Source of the DNA: Globodera rostochiensis
Taxonomy: Eukaryota > Nematoda > Chromadorea > Rhabditida > Heteroderidae
Assembly: GCA_018350325.1 (NCBI GenBank)
Contig: JAEVLN010000013.1
Location: forward strand, 2,170,001 to 2,234,000
Length of the DNA: 64,000 bases
Direction of reading: 5' to 3'
This document shows positions 15,697 through 28,000 of this stretch, piece after piece. The notes under the pieces were generated by a model. The model did not search any database. It worked only from the letters and a program-made list of their open reading frames with translations, and was not told the DNA's origin. Each line of letters begins with the position of its first letter. The first letter of the stretch is position 1. The translations under genes and the position numbers were made by a program.

Positions 15697-16599
15697 GCTA
15701 TGGGTCCATTCCAGCAGCAGAGAAAACCAGTGTTTTCCTGTTCCAACAATTTTGGATTGCTCGAGACGTAAATTTACCGATACTTGACCCCGAGACTCGA
15801 GATTGACCCCCAAAAACACGAGACTTTTACGAAAATATTTTAATTTAGGTTTATAGGGTTTCTCCCCGACAAAAATTTGAACGGTATCACAAAAAAGCAA
15901 CCACGTGGTTAGGTAACCACGAGCTCATGGTAAAATTCCTACCATAGGGGGTAGGAATGGTAAACAGGCAACCATCAACCCGTGCAAGCATATTAAACCT
16001 TTAAAATGAGAAGGAAAAAATTACATAAAAACTATGTTTGGAAAGTTCAGAATTTTCTCTATCAAATGGTATAAAAATTATTGTATTTTTTCCCCTTATT
16101 TCGAGCTAATACATAATACCAAAAAAGAAGCTCAAAAAAGCTGGATAAATCGACTATTAATGTTGGTCGTCTTCATATTTATTATCACTTACTGCAATAA
16201 ACCCAGCACAAAGAATTGGACAAGTTTATAATAAAATCGTGTTTTGAGCCTTGAGATGAATGACCGTTTTGGTCAGGGTTAGATTACCATATCATAAGAA
16301 CTAGACGCCGCAGGGGGGCTAAAGCATGGGGGGTAATTAATATGTGATAGATAGCTGTTCCTAGGGCTTTTCATATTTTTAAATTTAATTTATTTGATTT
16401 ATTTATTAATGCGATTAATTTTGAGTGTGCTACTGGGCGGGCAAGCCCTCTCTGGGATTGGGCAAGACGTTGAAAGGCTGGGCAAGCCTTTTTTGAGGTT
16501 GACCAAGGTTTTTCACAAGGACGGGCAAGCCCTTATATTTGAAATTTTTTAAATTAAAGTTGCAATTTTTTTTTTTTAATTTTTTCAAATTATTTTAAT

Positions 16600-17275
16600 T
16601 TTTTAATTAAATTTAATTAATTTCTTCTACACTTAACTTTTCACTACTACAATTGTTCTATGGGGTGCACTTGATCAGTTTAGATCAGAAAAGGTCAAAC
16701 TTTTTTTTTGGCTTAGCTGAATTTAAATATATATAATTTATTTAAGTAAAATTAAAATTTCAAAAGTTAATTTTTTAAAATTTGCTCAAAATGTAATTCT
16801 TTAACTTGTCAGTTTCAATCAGAACTGGTCAACACTTTTTTTTTTATAGTTTAACTGTTTTTGCTAATTTTAATCTTATAAAATTTATTTTAAAAAATTT
16901 CAAAATTTAAATTTTCGTTTTGGTTAAAATGACAATACCGTAACTTGATCAGTTTTGATCAAAACTCAACAACTTTTAATTTGCTTTACTCAACTTTAGA
17001 ATTTAATTATATAAATTTATTTATAAAAAATTAAAATTTCAAAATTTAATTTTTTGAATTTTTGCTCAAAATTGATCAGCTTTGATCATAACTAAACAAT
17101 TTTTTTTTGTTTATCTCAGCTTTCTAAGCTGATTTTTCTCATATATAATTTATTTTAAAAAATTGAAAATTTTAAAATTAAATTTTTTTTTTCTCAAAAT
17201 TGATCATAGTGTAGCTTGATCTGTTTTGATCAGAACTGATCAAACTTTTTTTGTTAGACTCAGCTCATCGAGCTG
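16600..17275 (+). repeat. degenerate tandem repeat of about 130-143 bp, AT-rich
   Basis: The marker TTGATCAGTTTTGATCAGAA (with changes) recurs at about 16671, 16803, 16941, 17070 and 17213, each followed by a T run, a GCTTAGCTGA-like word and AATTTATTTTAAAAAATT. Spacing is 129-143 bp, so this is an old satellite-like array. Confidence 0.7.
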
Positions 17276-18413
17276 AGTCTAAAAATGTCTGCAAATATTG
17301 CCTAAGGCAAAATTTGAACTTATTCATTTTTGACCCCAGCCAAATATGGGTATAAATTGGTTAGACCACCCAATTCGACTTTTAACCTGAATCAACCCGC
17401 GCAAGTGATATACCATTTTGAAGCTCAGACTCTGGGGCATACCCTACCACAAATTCAAGCCGTTCACCAACCAAAAAATTTTCATCATGGAACACGGCGC
17501 AAAAAAAATATAAATTTTTCCATTTTCAACACCCAATTTCGACCTCAAGTCGAACTTTTACAGACCCGGTAAAGAAACTTTTTTTGTAGCTTATTATGCC
17601 CCCAACTTATAATTAACCAACCCCCACCCGATCCGAGCAAACCCCATCGTTTTTGTGAATTTCTCCCAAAACAGCCAAAAAAAAGTGCCATTTTTCGACT
17701 TTTTGTGCAGAGCAGATTTCGAACACGGTTATACCTACCACCCCACAACTTGTATCATTCGAACCCAAATTTTGTCTAGTTGTGCCCTTTCTCCAAACAC
17801 AAAGCTCTACAAACACGCTTTAAACCACTTTTGCCCCTCCAACTGCAACATGGTACCCAAAAAGGGGCTCTTCTTTTTGGGGCGTTAGACTTTTCGACCC
17901 TTGTCGAGCAAGTTAGAGGAAAAAAAAACCGTTCGATTGTAAAAACCCTGGAACTTTACCTTGGTGCAAAATTTCAGCCAAATCGAACCACACATCTCAG
18001 AGATCAATGATTTCCCCCATCCATTCAAAACACAATTTCCTTATAATTTAGAAGCTGGTTAACCATGAACTAATGGTTAAATTTCAAAATTTCTTATGAT
18101 GCGTGTTCGTGGTTAACTAACCAGGTCATTTAATTATGGTTATTTAACCAGGTCATTTACCCAAGGTTACCTAACCCCGTTCTTATGATTCCACCCCTGA
18201 GAGCGGGAAAATCGGGGGCCGAGGTCGGGGTTGGCCATGTCGAGGGTCGGCGGTCGGGGACGAGAATTAGCACTAAAAAGGGCAAAGGAATTTGGGGGGG
18301 GGGGGAGGTGTCGAGGGACGGGGATCACTTAATTTTGGGGCTCGGGGAGAACCCCTAATTCAAAAATTAAATAATTTTTTGAGAATTCTTCTTTACATCA
18401 GGGGGGGGGAGGG

Positions 18414-18448
18414 TCGGCGGTGCCGATAGGCGCCGCCGAGAAAATTTT
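18414..18448 (+). repeat. hairpin-bearing dispersed repeat
   Basis: Intact core GGCGGTGCC, GATA, GGCGCCGCC followed by GAGAAAATTTTG and TTAAGGGATTTGCAACC. Confidence 0.8.
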
Positions 18449-18721
18449 GAATTTCTGACTTAATTTGGTTAAGGGATTTGCAACCATTTTTGAAGCTTTT
18501 TAGAAATGGGAGGGGCCCGGGGAACTTTTTGAAGATTTTGATAGAATTGTTAAAAAAATTGGTCTTGATTTTAAAAATTACAAAACAAAAGGGTTCCCCT
18601 ATGATTTTTTTCTTAAATTTAATGAAACAAATAAAAAAATTTTATGCCTTCAAAAAATTTTAAAACAAATATTTTTAAAAATTGTTTACTTTACGATCGA
18701 AGAGCATAAAAAGAGGGAAAA

Positions 18722-18912
18722 AATCATTTACACAGTCGGGGGTTCGAACCCACAGCCCAGGCACTACATATCACTCACCATTACACCTAGAGCTGTTCGA
18801 GATTCTCGGTCTCGAATTTTTAGTCTCGGAAAACGAGACTTTTTTGCCCTGGTAAAGATGGCATTTTTCGTGAGAATGAAACTCGAACAGCTCTAATTAC
18901 ACCACACCAGGG
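18722..18912 (-). repeat. tRNA-like repeat interrupted by a MITE
   Basis: Read on the minus strand without the insert at 18788-18895, it has A-box-like TGGTGTAATGGTGAGTGAT and B-box GGGTTCGAACCC. It lacks a clear cloverleaf, so it is a tRNA-derived repeat or pseudogene. Confidence 0.6.
18788..18895. mobile_element. 108-bp hAT-like MITE, target duplication ATTACACC
   Basis: Ends are TAGAGCTGTTCGAG and CTCGAACAGCTCTA, a perfect 14-bp inverted pair. Flanks 18780-18787 and 18896-18903 are both ATTACACC. The interior consists of TCTCG / CGAGA words, the vocabulary also seen at 41.65, 42.85 and 47.2 kb. Confidence 0.88.
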
Positions 18913-19400
18913 AATAAAATAAAAAGAATTTAAAAATTTTCACTCGAGAAACATGAACCTTGACCAAAATTAAATTACGGCACCCAGTTTATCTACTGAG
19001 CCACGTGACATCATAGTAAATTATTGAAAAGTTTCAAATATATTACCCAATCAGGCTCAATTGTTTGTGTTGTTCTAAATCCTAGAATAGAACAGGAACA
19101 GAACAGGCAGGGATCTCAGGCCCTATTTGGTAATAGTCGGGTTTTCCAAAAAATGGGGGGGGGGGGGGGGACCAGCCCGACTATTACCCCCTATTTTTAT
19201 GGCATGTCATAATTTTGGAAATTTGCCATATTTTTTGCCATTTTTCCACACTTGCCATAATTTTGCCATATTTTATAACTTTGTGAAAAATCTCATTTTT
19301 TAAGGGAAAAATGAGAATCCCCGAAAATAGTGCTCCTTGATTCGTACAATTTGAATTTGTTGGTGCAAATCTCTCAACAAATGAGTCAAAAATTCAAAAA

Positions 19401-19429
19401 ATTTTCGGCGGCGCCTATCGGCACCGCCA
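19401..19429 (-). repeat. hairpin-bearing dispersed repeat
   Basis: Stem GGCGGCGCC / GGCACCGCC, preceded by CTCTCAACAAATGAGTC, as in other copies. Confidence 0.8.
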
Positions 19430-20094
19430 ATCCCCCCAGGTAACGGTACATCATGATTGAGCGCGCACGATTGGGCGCCGACAAGTTTTTCGTTAAAACT
19501 TTGTTCAAAGTCAACCAAACAAACATTCTTGGGTGAAAAATAGGTAATTTCACGACAGAAAAATGTTTAGGTATCAAACCAAATTTTTTCAGTTCACGAA
19601 ATATGCTGTTAGTCTGTGTTACAAGCTTTCGAAAATCGAAAGAAAATTCAATGCTGGGTGATATAATGTCTGACCATACGCTGTCTGGCATAGGGAGCGC
19701 AATATCAACATTTTCTTAATCAACATTTTTACGGCGGCGTTCATTTTAGTGCCCACACTTCAGTGCCAGCACTTAAAAAGGCTATAACTTTTTTTAACTC
19801 AACCAAATCAAAGAATCAAGATGTCATTGGAAAGCTCTAAATGAGAAGCATCGTACAAAAAAACGCCAAGGCGGTTCAATTCGTTTTTAAGAAGTTCAAC
19901 GTGAAAAACATCCAAAATCAGGGCTTTTCATCAGTTTATTGCAATACTTTTTTACGAATTTTCTAAATGATTAGCGTTGGCTTAACAATAGCTTTTAAAA
20001 GCTTAGAGCTTTCCAATGACATCTTGAATGTTTATATTTACGTTGTTGGCGTAATGAACGTTGATTTTAATAAATATCAACGTCACGGTGCTAT

Positions 20095-20285
20095 GTAATC
20101 TCGACAGTGACTGATTTCGACAGTGACTGATTTCGCCTCCTTTTGCTCTTTTTCAGACTTTTTCGACAGTGACAGATTTCGACAGTGACTGATTTCGGCA
20201 GTTAACTAGACCACTTTATTTTAATCTTTTCCAGATTTTTCGGTAGAGTGGACTTCGACAGTGGACGATTTCGACAGTAACCCGA
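20095..20285 (+). repeat. minisatellite of GACAGTGACTGATTTC words
   Basis: Six or more units of TCGACAGTGAC(T/A)GATTTCG, preceded by GGTGCTATGTAATCTCGACA. That start resembles the GGTGCTATGACATTTCGACA terminus of the 49.06-kb fold-back element. Confidence 0.75.
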
Positions 20286-20339
20286 AATTTTAAAAAAGAT
20301 ACATCACTTAGTGAAGAATTGCAATCCTAAAGTACTTTA

Positions 20340-20932
20340 AAAATGAATCATTTTAAAAGCGCAAGTGGTAAGCGCATGAGCGGAGAAATTCAAGCGGGTC
20401 ACGATTTTGAAAATCAGCAACAAGAGCCTCCAACTTTCGGTCCTGTCGAATGTACTTTGCTTTTCGAGTGTCATAAGGTCCTTTAATGCCGTCAGCAGGT
20501 TCTCCTTGAAAGTCAGTTACAATTTGTTGCCAAGTTTCGTCTTCTTAAACCATCTTTCTCGCAAATGAACTCGCCCGTTGGTTCCCTTTGAGGTGAACAT
20601 TCCATGCACTGTGCCAACCCTTAACGAAGCTTGGGCATTCACTTAAATAATCAATAAATCTATCGCACTTCAACTGAGTTGTTGGTTCTTCCCAGCCCTT
20701 CATTTACTCTCTCCATTACATTCCATAATTCAATGGGAAACAGAGCATCAGTCAGAGCCAAATTCAGTGCCTCAATTTGCTCACGAATCCAATTATCGGC
20801 AGCCCCCCCCCCAGCATCTTCCTCCAAAATCTCTTCGTTTTGAATGATTCGCCTTGGACCAAGCCAAGTATTAACAAAATAAAAAATGAATTCTTGGAGT
20901 TCCGGTGTTGGTTCAAGGTCACAGCGCGTCAT
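20340..20932 (-). pseudogene. broken C-terminal fragment of a MULE-type transposase-like protein
   Basis: The minus frame starts MTRCDLEPTPELQEFIFYF. It includes FPIELWNVMERVNEG and GRTNNSVEVRCDRF, then PSFVKGWHSAWNVHLKG. The TNNSVE...W order resembles the C-terminal region common in MULE/FLYWCH-associated transposases. An in-frame stop after SFARKMV breaks the frame; it continues as EDETWQQIV and YDTRKAKYIRQDRKLEALV. The catalytic DDE region is absent. Confidence 0.5.
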
Positions 20933-21060
20933 TTTTGCATTTTATTACCGCATAACCATTTTGCCATTGACACGAAAAAAAAGTGAAGAAAAGTAAAGAA
21001 AACAAACGCTAAATTCAAAAATTATGTCGACGGATTTTCGCGCGTTTTAATCAAAATTCT

Positions 21061-21443
21061 GGCTACCGGTCCGAGTGCCGAATGGTCCGAGTACCGAAAG
21101 TCCGAGTGCCGAATGGTCCGAGTACCGAAAGTCCGAGTGCCGAATGGTCCGAGTACCGAAAGTCCGAATGCCGAATGGTCCGAGTACCGAAAGTCCGAGT
21201 GCCGAATGGTCCGAGTACCGAAAGTCCGAGTGCCGAAAGAATTCGACACTCGGTCGGTATTTGTTCTATTCGATACTCAGAATTTCGACACTCGGACATT
21301 TTTTGTTCTATTCGGCACTCGGACAGTTTTTGTTCTATTCGGCACTGGGACGTTCGGCACTCGGATAGTTTTATTCTATTCGGTACTCGGACTGTATTTG
21401 CACTATTCGGTACTCGGACCATTCGGCACTCGGATCGGAAGCG
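21061..21443. mobile_element. fold-back element built from TCCGAGTGCCGAATGG words, target duplication AAAATTCT
   Basis: The left arm is about five units of GTCCGAGTGCCGAATG plus GTCCGAGTACCGAAA. The right part is in inverse orientation. Ends are GGCTACCGGTCCGA and (inverse) CGCTTCCGATCCGA. Flanks 21053-21060 and 21444-21451 are both AAAATTCT. Confidence 0.8.
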
Positions 21444-22060
21444 AAAATTCTATAAAATTATGCACATTTTTCCTTATAACTCGAGACCTGGGCCGAATTC
21501 ATTAACCATTATACTGAAAATCTATTCCTCATTTTGTTCTCAAGAGATGGTGAAAGTTTGGAGAAGATCTGTAGGTGTAGAAAAAAGTTCTTAGGTGCGA
21601 ATGTGGGATAGTCAAAATATTATTAAAAAAGGTGAGAGAGAACGCCAAAAGAAGAGAACGGTTGAGAAAAAGAGGGAAAGCGAGATAGTGCACTGCTACC
21701 TTAAACGGTAATAAAATGTAAAAATGACGCGCTGTGCAACCTCAATGTAGTTTATTTCAACTTTTCCCCTTATTTGTTAAGAAAATGTTGATATTGCGCT
21801 CCCTAGTCTGGCATAGGTCGTTAGTTTGAAAAATAGTGAAATTTAGCTGCAGCTGCACTATTACCGGTTTTCTTTCAAAATAAACTTCGAGTTTATTGAA
21901 AATTGATTGGTGAAAATAAATTGTATCACTCCAGCCCGTAATCTTGATGCAATACTTTGAGCGTGACTTTATTTGAGATTAACTTCTTTTTTTTCTGCCG
22001 CCTAATATCGGGCTTTTTTTTTATAGGAAATTTTGGATACGCACTCTGGGTAAGAATCTC

Positions 22061-25000
22061 ATGGCATCGGCGAATCCAACAGATGAGGCTGAAATAATTG
22101 AAATTAATGCGAAGCCCGTTGTTTCAAGACTTCGTGAGAGAGTGAGATGTTTAACAGAAGACGAACGAAGAAACTTGGCTTCATCCGTCAAGCAGTTCTA
22201 TTGCAAATTTCTTAGTGGGAAGTCCGATGAATTTCACGACGAGACGAATGACAGCAAAGAGGCAAGAATAAAAAATTAATTACGATTAGTATGTATTAAG
22301 CAAGAAAAATGGAAGATGAATTTTTCTTCAGGGGTGTTTCGGATTTTGCCCTCGACACTGGGGAAAGTCATTTTTCAAATTGTTTTCAAAAATACAATTT
22401 TTTAAGAGGTTTGCTTCACTTCCGGGGGTCGGTTGGGTCGGCAAAGTTTTTTTAGAAATGGAAGGGTCCGAGGGCGCGCCGACATGCGACGTCTAGGTTT
22501 TTTAACGCCTCTCCTCCTTGCCCCCCCCCCTCCTCCCTCCCGGGTACGTTTCTGGTTGGGGTAAATAACCATTGTTAAGGACCTTCATCCACTGTTTGAT
22601 TACCCATCGAAAGCTGTGATTGCTAAAATTTTTGACTGTTATCATAACAAGCGCAAACGCGTTCTGGACATTCTTTTCGAATTGGATTTGGAACCATTTG
22701 ATTTTTTGGCTGCCCTTTGCAATAATGTTTGGACAATGGAGAATATTGCGATTGACCTAACGCGTGCTATCAAATATCGGCACATCACCGAATACCAGCT
22801 CATCTTTTTTGTGGATTTGCTCGCAAACAGAAGCAATATCACAACTGCTCTCATTACTTTGGTACATCGAGTCATGAGCCGTGAATAATTTTTTTATATA
22901 TTATTAGAGCCTGGCATTTTGAAAAATCCCGGGCGCGTCGTTTAAAATTGACCCGTTTTTGAATAATTTTTTTAAAGTTGATTAAAAGTGTTTCTGTGGG
23001 GTAAGGGACGTTTCGTTCCCATTTTTGCACATAAATAAATGATGTCAGATAAATCTGGGAGGATCACACTCTTAGGCTAGGCTAGGCTCCAAGCGCGTGG
23101 CGAGCCGTAATAAGCTATCATAACTTGAGATTTGAATCTGAAACCAAAATTACGCATTCGTTCAACCTACCGCAAACTCCCGTAGAAATGTCCTTTAACA
23201 CCTAAAATTCCAGTTTTTAATTGTCCTAATATTTCGATCTTTTTTTATTCTATTCACCAAATGATTTCCTGGGTTTTTGGATGTTGAAAATAAAATTGGT
23301 TACGTAGCTCAAAAAAATTTACAAGTATTATCACATAAAGCATGCTCAACAGTAAAAAACACCATTTTTGATGGCCCAGATTTATCTGACATCTTTTATT
23401 TCTGTGCAAAAATGTTTGGGAATGAAATGGCCGGGATTCAAACATTTTTTCGAAAATTTTATTTAAAAAAAATTAACTATTAAATATGATAAGGTTCTAG
23501 TCGACTTTACTCGTCCCAATGTTGGGACGCGTAAAAGTCTTTGAGACGCGTAAACTTTTATGGGACGCGTAAAGCCGACTAGAACCGAATATTTTGTATA
23601 TGTGGTAAAATACACATTAGACATTTTCTTACGCCAAAAAAATTCGGGAAAATAATTGGGAGCCCGAATTGTTCCCGGCCTAAGCACTTTGGTGAGTGAG
23701 TGGCATTTTCCTTTTCCTTTTATGCATTTTTGAAGGACTTGTGCAATAAAAATAGTTTTTTTTGTAAAAAATGTTCGAATTCGGGTCCTGGAATTGGTTG
23801 AAATGGCGGATTCTACGCCCTCGAAAACCCCCAGAAAATCTTTCACAAAAGTTGATAAATTAATTGCAGACATCTAAATCTTGAAATGTGTGTAAATTCA
23901 AATATTTTGTAGAGTAAAATTTTTAGCTACCAAATGTTTATTTGGCGACAAAAAACATGACCCAATTATACTTAAATACCTAATTGCCATTCTTCCGATG
24001 TTTTTCGCGGGGACAAATATCGCTAAAAGCTACTTGTGTAGGTCTCTGTTCAGTGATCACTCACTATTATTAAGCATAATTCAATTTTCCAGGAACTCGC
24101 GATTTTGCCATCGGATGCTCTATTAATGCTAACATTAATTTGGTCTGAATTGGTCAAACCGGCGGTGGCTAGGAAATTCGAGCCGTATCTGAGTTCTCCC
24201 TCTCCGACCAATATCACTGAAGGGGACTACAAAAGGATGGACGAGCACTTCCAGCAAATGTTCAACGAACAGCTGCAGCATTGCAAGTTGGATCCGATTC
24301 CGAGCGAGCGCAACTGGTCTGTGATTCTGCTATTCTAAAGGGTGAAAAAAGCAATTTACGGAATTTTAGGAAAATGAAATTGGAACGTGACGTCTGTGAT
24401 TTTAAAAAGGAATTCGAAGGGTGCTCAAAGATCGCCAGCAGAATTGCTGCCGAACTGACTGAAGTCCACCAGTCAATAGTACAATGATTAATGCTTTCTT
24501 CCACCTTTACCGGCTTTTTTAAGTGTAAGGTACCGCAACTCCAAGTTGAAACGGTGATATCGGACTCTACAGATTCTGACGAGAATTTGGATGAAGTTTA
24601 ACCGATGTGTTTTTCAAACAAATCTAATTACTTTAGTCAAACGGCGAAATATCCATGTCCATGAAGAAGGGTCTCATTCCTAAATGGATCAAAAACGAAC
24701 TCGCGCAGGCGAATTTAGAGGACGAATTGCACCTAGAAATCGGACATTTTTGTTTTGCTCCCATAGAAAAATTGTGCAAAGGAAATTTTGAACTTAAAAG
24801 TTGCAATTACGGCTTCATAAAATGTATGCTGAAGCGAAAATTGGAGGTAAAATAAGAGAAAGTCAAAGAGTTGATTTTGCCGGTTGTTTTTAGAATGGCC
24901 AATATGAAGTCCAAATGGCACGAGTTTTGGCTGGTTCAGGTTTATCGCGTGCTTTTTATGTGAATGGTGTCAGATTTAGAAAATATTGTCGCTACGACGC

Positions 25001-28000
25001 ACACGCTTTCTCGGACTGAACTCGCTGTGGGGAATGCGCCTTCAGTGCGTTGTCCGGAGGGAACGCGGGTGGTGGCACTTAGCGAGTTAGCAGAGAGACA
25101 GGCGGACGTGCGGGTGGTGAAATACTTCTCGGGAACAATTGGCGTCAAGCCATTCACGCAAAATCGTTTTGAGTATTTGGTGACAATTACCGTGAAAATT
25201 GGCACTGCGCGTTGACCTGAAAGGGATTTAGGTCTTCTTCGACAATGGCCTTGACGAGTACGTCAGACCGGAAGACATTCGAATCCTTGTCGACCAACCT
25301 ACTGACCAATCTGGGAAATTCCAACCGAGACAAGCACATACAAAACTGGAGTCTACCAATCCTCCGAAAGCCAAATTCCTCAAGTAAATCATCGATATTT
25401 TCCTAACTTTTCCGAATTTTAGGCAATATTTTAATGCGTATCCCGACTGGCCTTTAATTCAGCTGAAGAAATTGGAGAACACGCAGAGGATAATGGTCTT
25501 TTTTTATTTTTAATGGGTTTTTTGCTTATCAATTTCTTAGTCCATTCGTAATGGAGTTAAAGAGTCGGCTTTTGTTTTGGATGTCGACCGCCAATTGAGC
25601 CTTCTTCGCTTTCCGGGGGCAAACAAAATCGCATGGCCCATGACGAAAAATGGAAGAGATTGTGCCAAATTGAACTGCCAAGGTCTCACTTATCCAGCAG
25701 GGAGCTCGTCGGTTTTATGTTTTTCATCCCCTCCTCTACCAAAAATGCAGTTTGGGGAACCATTGCATTTTCCCACTTTTACACCACAATTTGCTCTAAA
25801 AGTTAATTTAAACAAAAAAAAAAACCGATAAAATTGTAGTACTTTTGTTGTAGTTCGAATCGGACAAAATAAAGGGCAATTCGTGTTTTCCGTACTAATA
25901 TAGGGTGTCAAACACAAAGGTACCGGGAGGGAGCCTCTAAATGCAGAGTTGCGTTTAATTACAGAACATTTGCATATCGATGAATGGTTGTATCGAGGTA
26001 ATCCCGACCGTTTTCCGACGTTGGCTCAGGCCCAAGATACCAGTAGCAGAGGCAAAGATGTGCAGAATGTATGAATTGTGAATTTTTTGAAACGCTGTTA
26101 GCTTTTTCAGACGTCCTCATGGCGGCACGGTTCTCGTTTTTCCACTCGGAAGCTTCCTTCCTCGCATTTTGAAATGGCCTTTCCTCAACAGAATATGTCC
26201 GTTTACCAAAGTCTTGACATCACTCTCGAAGTTTTCTTTTTTCTTTTTTGAGCAAAAAAAAACATTTAAAGGCTATTCGGAGGCAAACCGCCAAAAAGAG
26301 GAGTTCAAAACTGAGAGCAATTTCATTTGAGTACATTCAAATGCCAACGATGGACAGAAATCTTATTGAGCGGAAGCGCCTAAGCGAGAAGGTTTCGCGC
26401 TATTCGCAACGTTAAAATACTCTCAATACTTTGACTTGTAGGTGATTGAATACTCTCTGTCGCTACCCAAAAATACAATTTGCTATCTTTCGGATTTCCA
26501 TTGTGAGGGCAATGCTCAATGTTCCCCACTGTGCGTTAGAAACGTCAAAGATGTGCAATTGTTGCAAAGTGTCGGCAAAATTCATTCTCCATATTTTACT
26601 CCTTTGCTTTTTGGATGGCATCGAATGGTTTTCTCGGAGGATTAAAATTTCAATATTTAACTTTAACATTCAGTTAATCAAAATTCGTTCGGAAAACGGC
26701 TCCAAAAAGAACGGCGGACTGCGTAGCAAAAGAGTGCAGTACGGAGCTCCTTGTGGGATCAGACTGAATTCAATTGAGCAAATTGCAGATTATTTGCGCG
26801 AAACCAACCAATCCCAACTCACTATTGACATGGTTGAGTTATCGTGCGTGTACAAGGGTGGGGGGGGGGGATGGAATTAACTCCAACAAAACCTTGAATT
26901 GCTTCCATTTTTGTTTTAAAGGACAATTTTAATTACCTTGTACACCTATTATTTATATTTGGGTTGTGGGTGTTGGTTTGGTGTGTCATCAATTCAAAGT
27001 TTTAGTTCTCTTTTGATCCCCAAGTCAGACCCGAAGTGCTTTCCAAACCATTCAACGAAAAAAGCATTAAACTGGAAGATTTTACAACGGTTGTCTTTCG
27101 AATAGAAATTTCTTACGTTTTGTCTAATATGCTTCAGGGTGAAGAACCAATGCCAATTTCACTCGCTAATGCCATCGATGACACTGAAATTGGCCCAAAT
27201 GTTTGAAAAATGTACTCCGTTCCGAGGACTTCCTTTCCAATTATTTTAGTTTATTTACCGACCGCGCAGAACCGGGATAAAGCGAATGAGTGTCGATCAG
27301 CAGCAGCAGCAAGAAGATATTCCCTGCATAGTGGAGGAAAGCATCGACCCATGCTTCTGCTCGGGCTGTTCATGCACCGGCGACTGTGCGGATAGCAAAA
27401 GGTGCGAATGTCGCCGTTTGACTGCAGTTGCGCACGAACGGTTGAGCAAATCGCTGCAAATTCACAAATCCTGTGTGAAGGGCTACAACTTCAGACAGTT
27501 GGACGACAAAATTATCAGTGGAATTTACGAGGTCCGTAAATAGGTAGATGCATGGACAGCAAAAAACGAATCAATAAAAAATCGTTTCAAATCTATGGCC
27601 TAACATAAAGTTGTCTAACTCAAGGCCGTAACACCACTGATTTCGGGTGGGGGAGCCAGGTGCTATGTACAAAGTTATTTTGTTTTATTTTGGAAACCAC
27701 AATTTGGGAGGTGTATTTTTCGCACGTTGGACGAAGAACAGATCTAAAGTTGTCCAATTTTCTTTTTATAAAATTTAATATTTGAATTTCTGGGGATGGA
27801 GTTCCTGAAAACCCCCCCCCCCCCTCCGTTACAAACTATGGTCTGACGCATCATTGAGGTCGTCTGTTTTGTTGTTTAAACAGCTTGTCTACCAAACGAA
27901 TATTCGTTTTTTTGCCGTCCATGGTGGGTCGGGGCCCGGACGATTTGAACATTTGCAAAAATTTGAACAAATAAGTAAGAACATTAAGTTACACGATTTA

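Larger units (their letters stand above)
19691..21805. mobile_element. 2.1-kb DNA transposon, 29-bp inverted ends, target duplication GTCTGGCA
   Basis: The left end is TAGGGAGCGCAATATC..., and the right end is its exact inverse over 29 bp. Flanks 19683-19690 and 21806-21813 are both GTCTGGCA. Contents in order: an AT-rich repeat shared with 7.65 and 28.9 kb, a GACAGTGACTGATTTCG minisatellite, a broken transposase-like piece on the minus strand, and a nested fold-back element. TAG ends and an 8-bp duplication suggest hAT, but the coding remnant looks MULE-like. Nesting or a misjudged class are both possible. Confidence 0.82.

Noticed and set aside
14942..18356. Possible 3.4-kb element between TAGTGTTGTCACCCC and GGGGAGAACCCCTA
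   Set aside because: The ends are only loosely complementary and the flanks show no target duplication.
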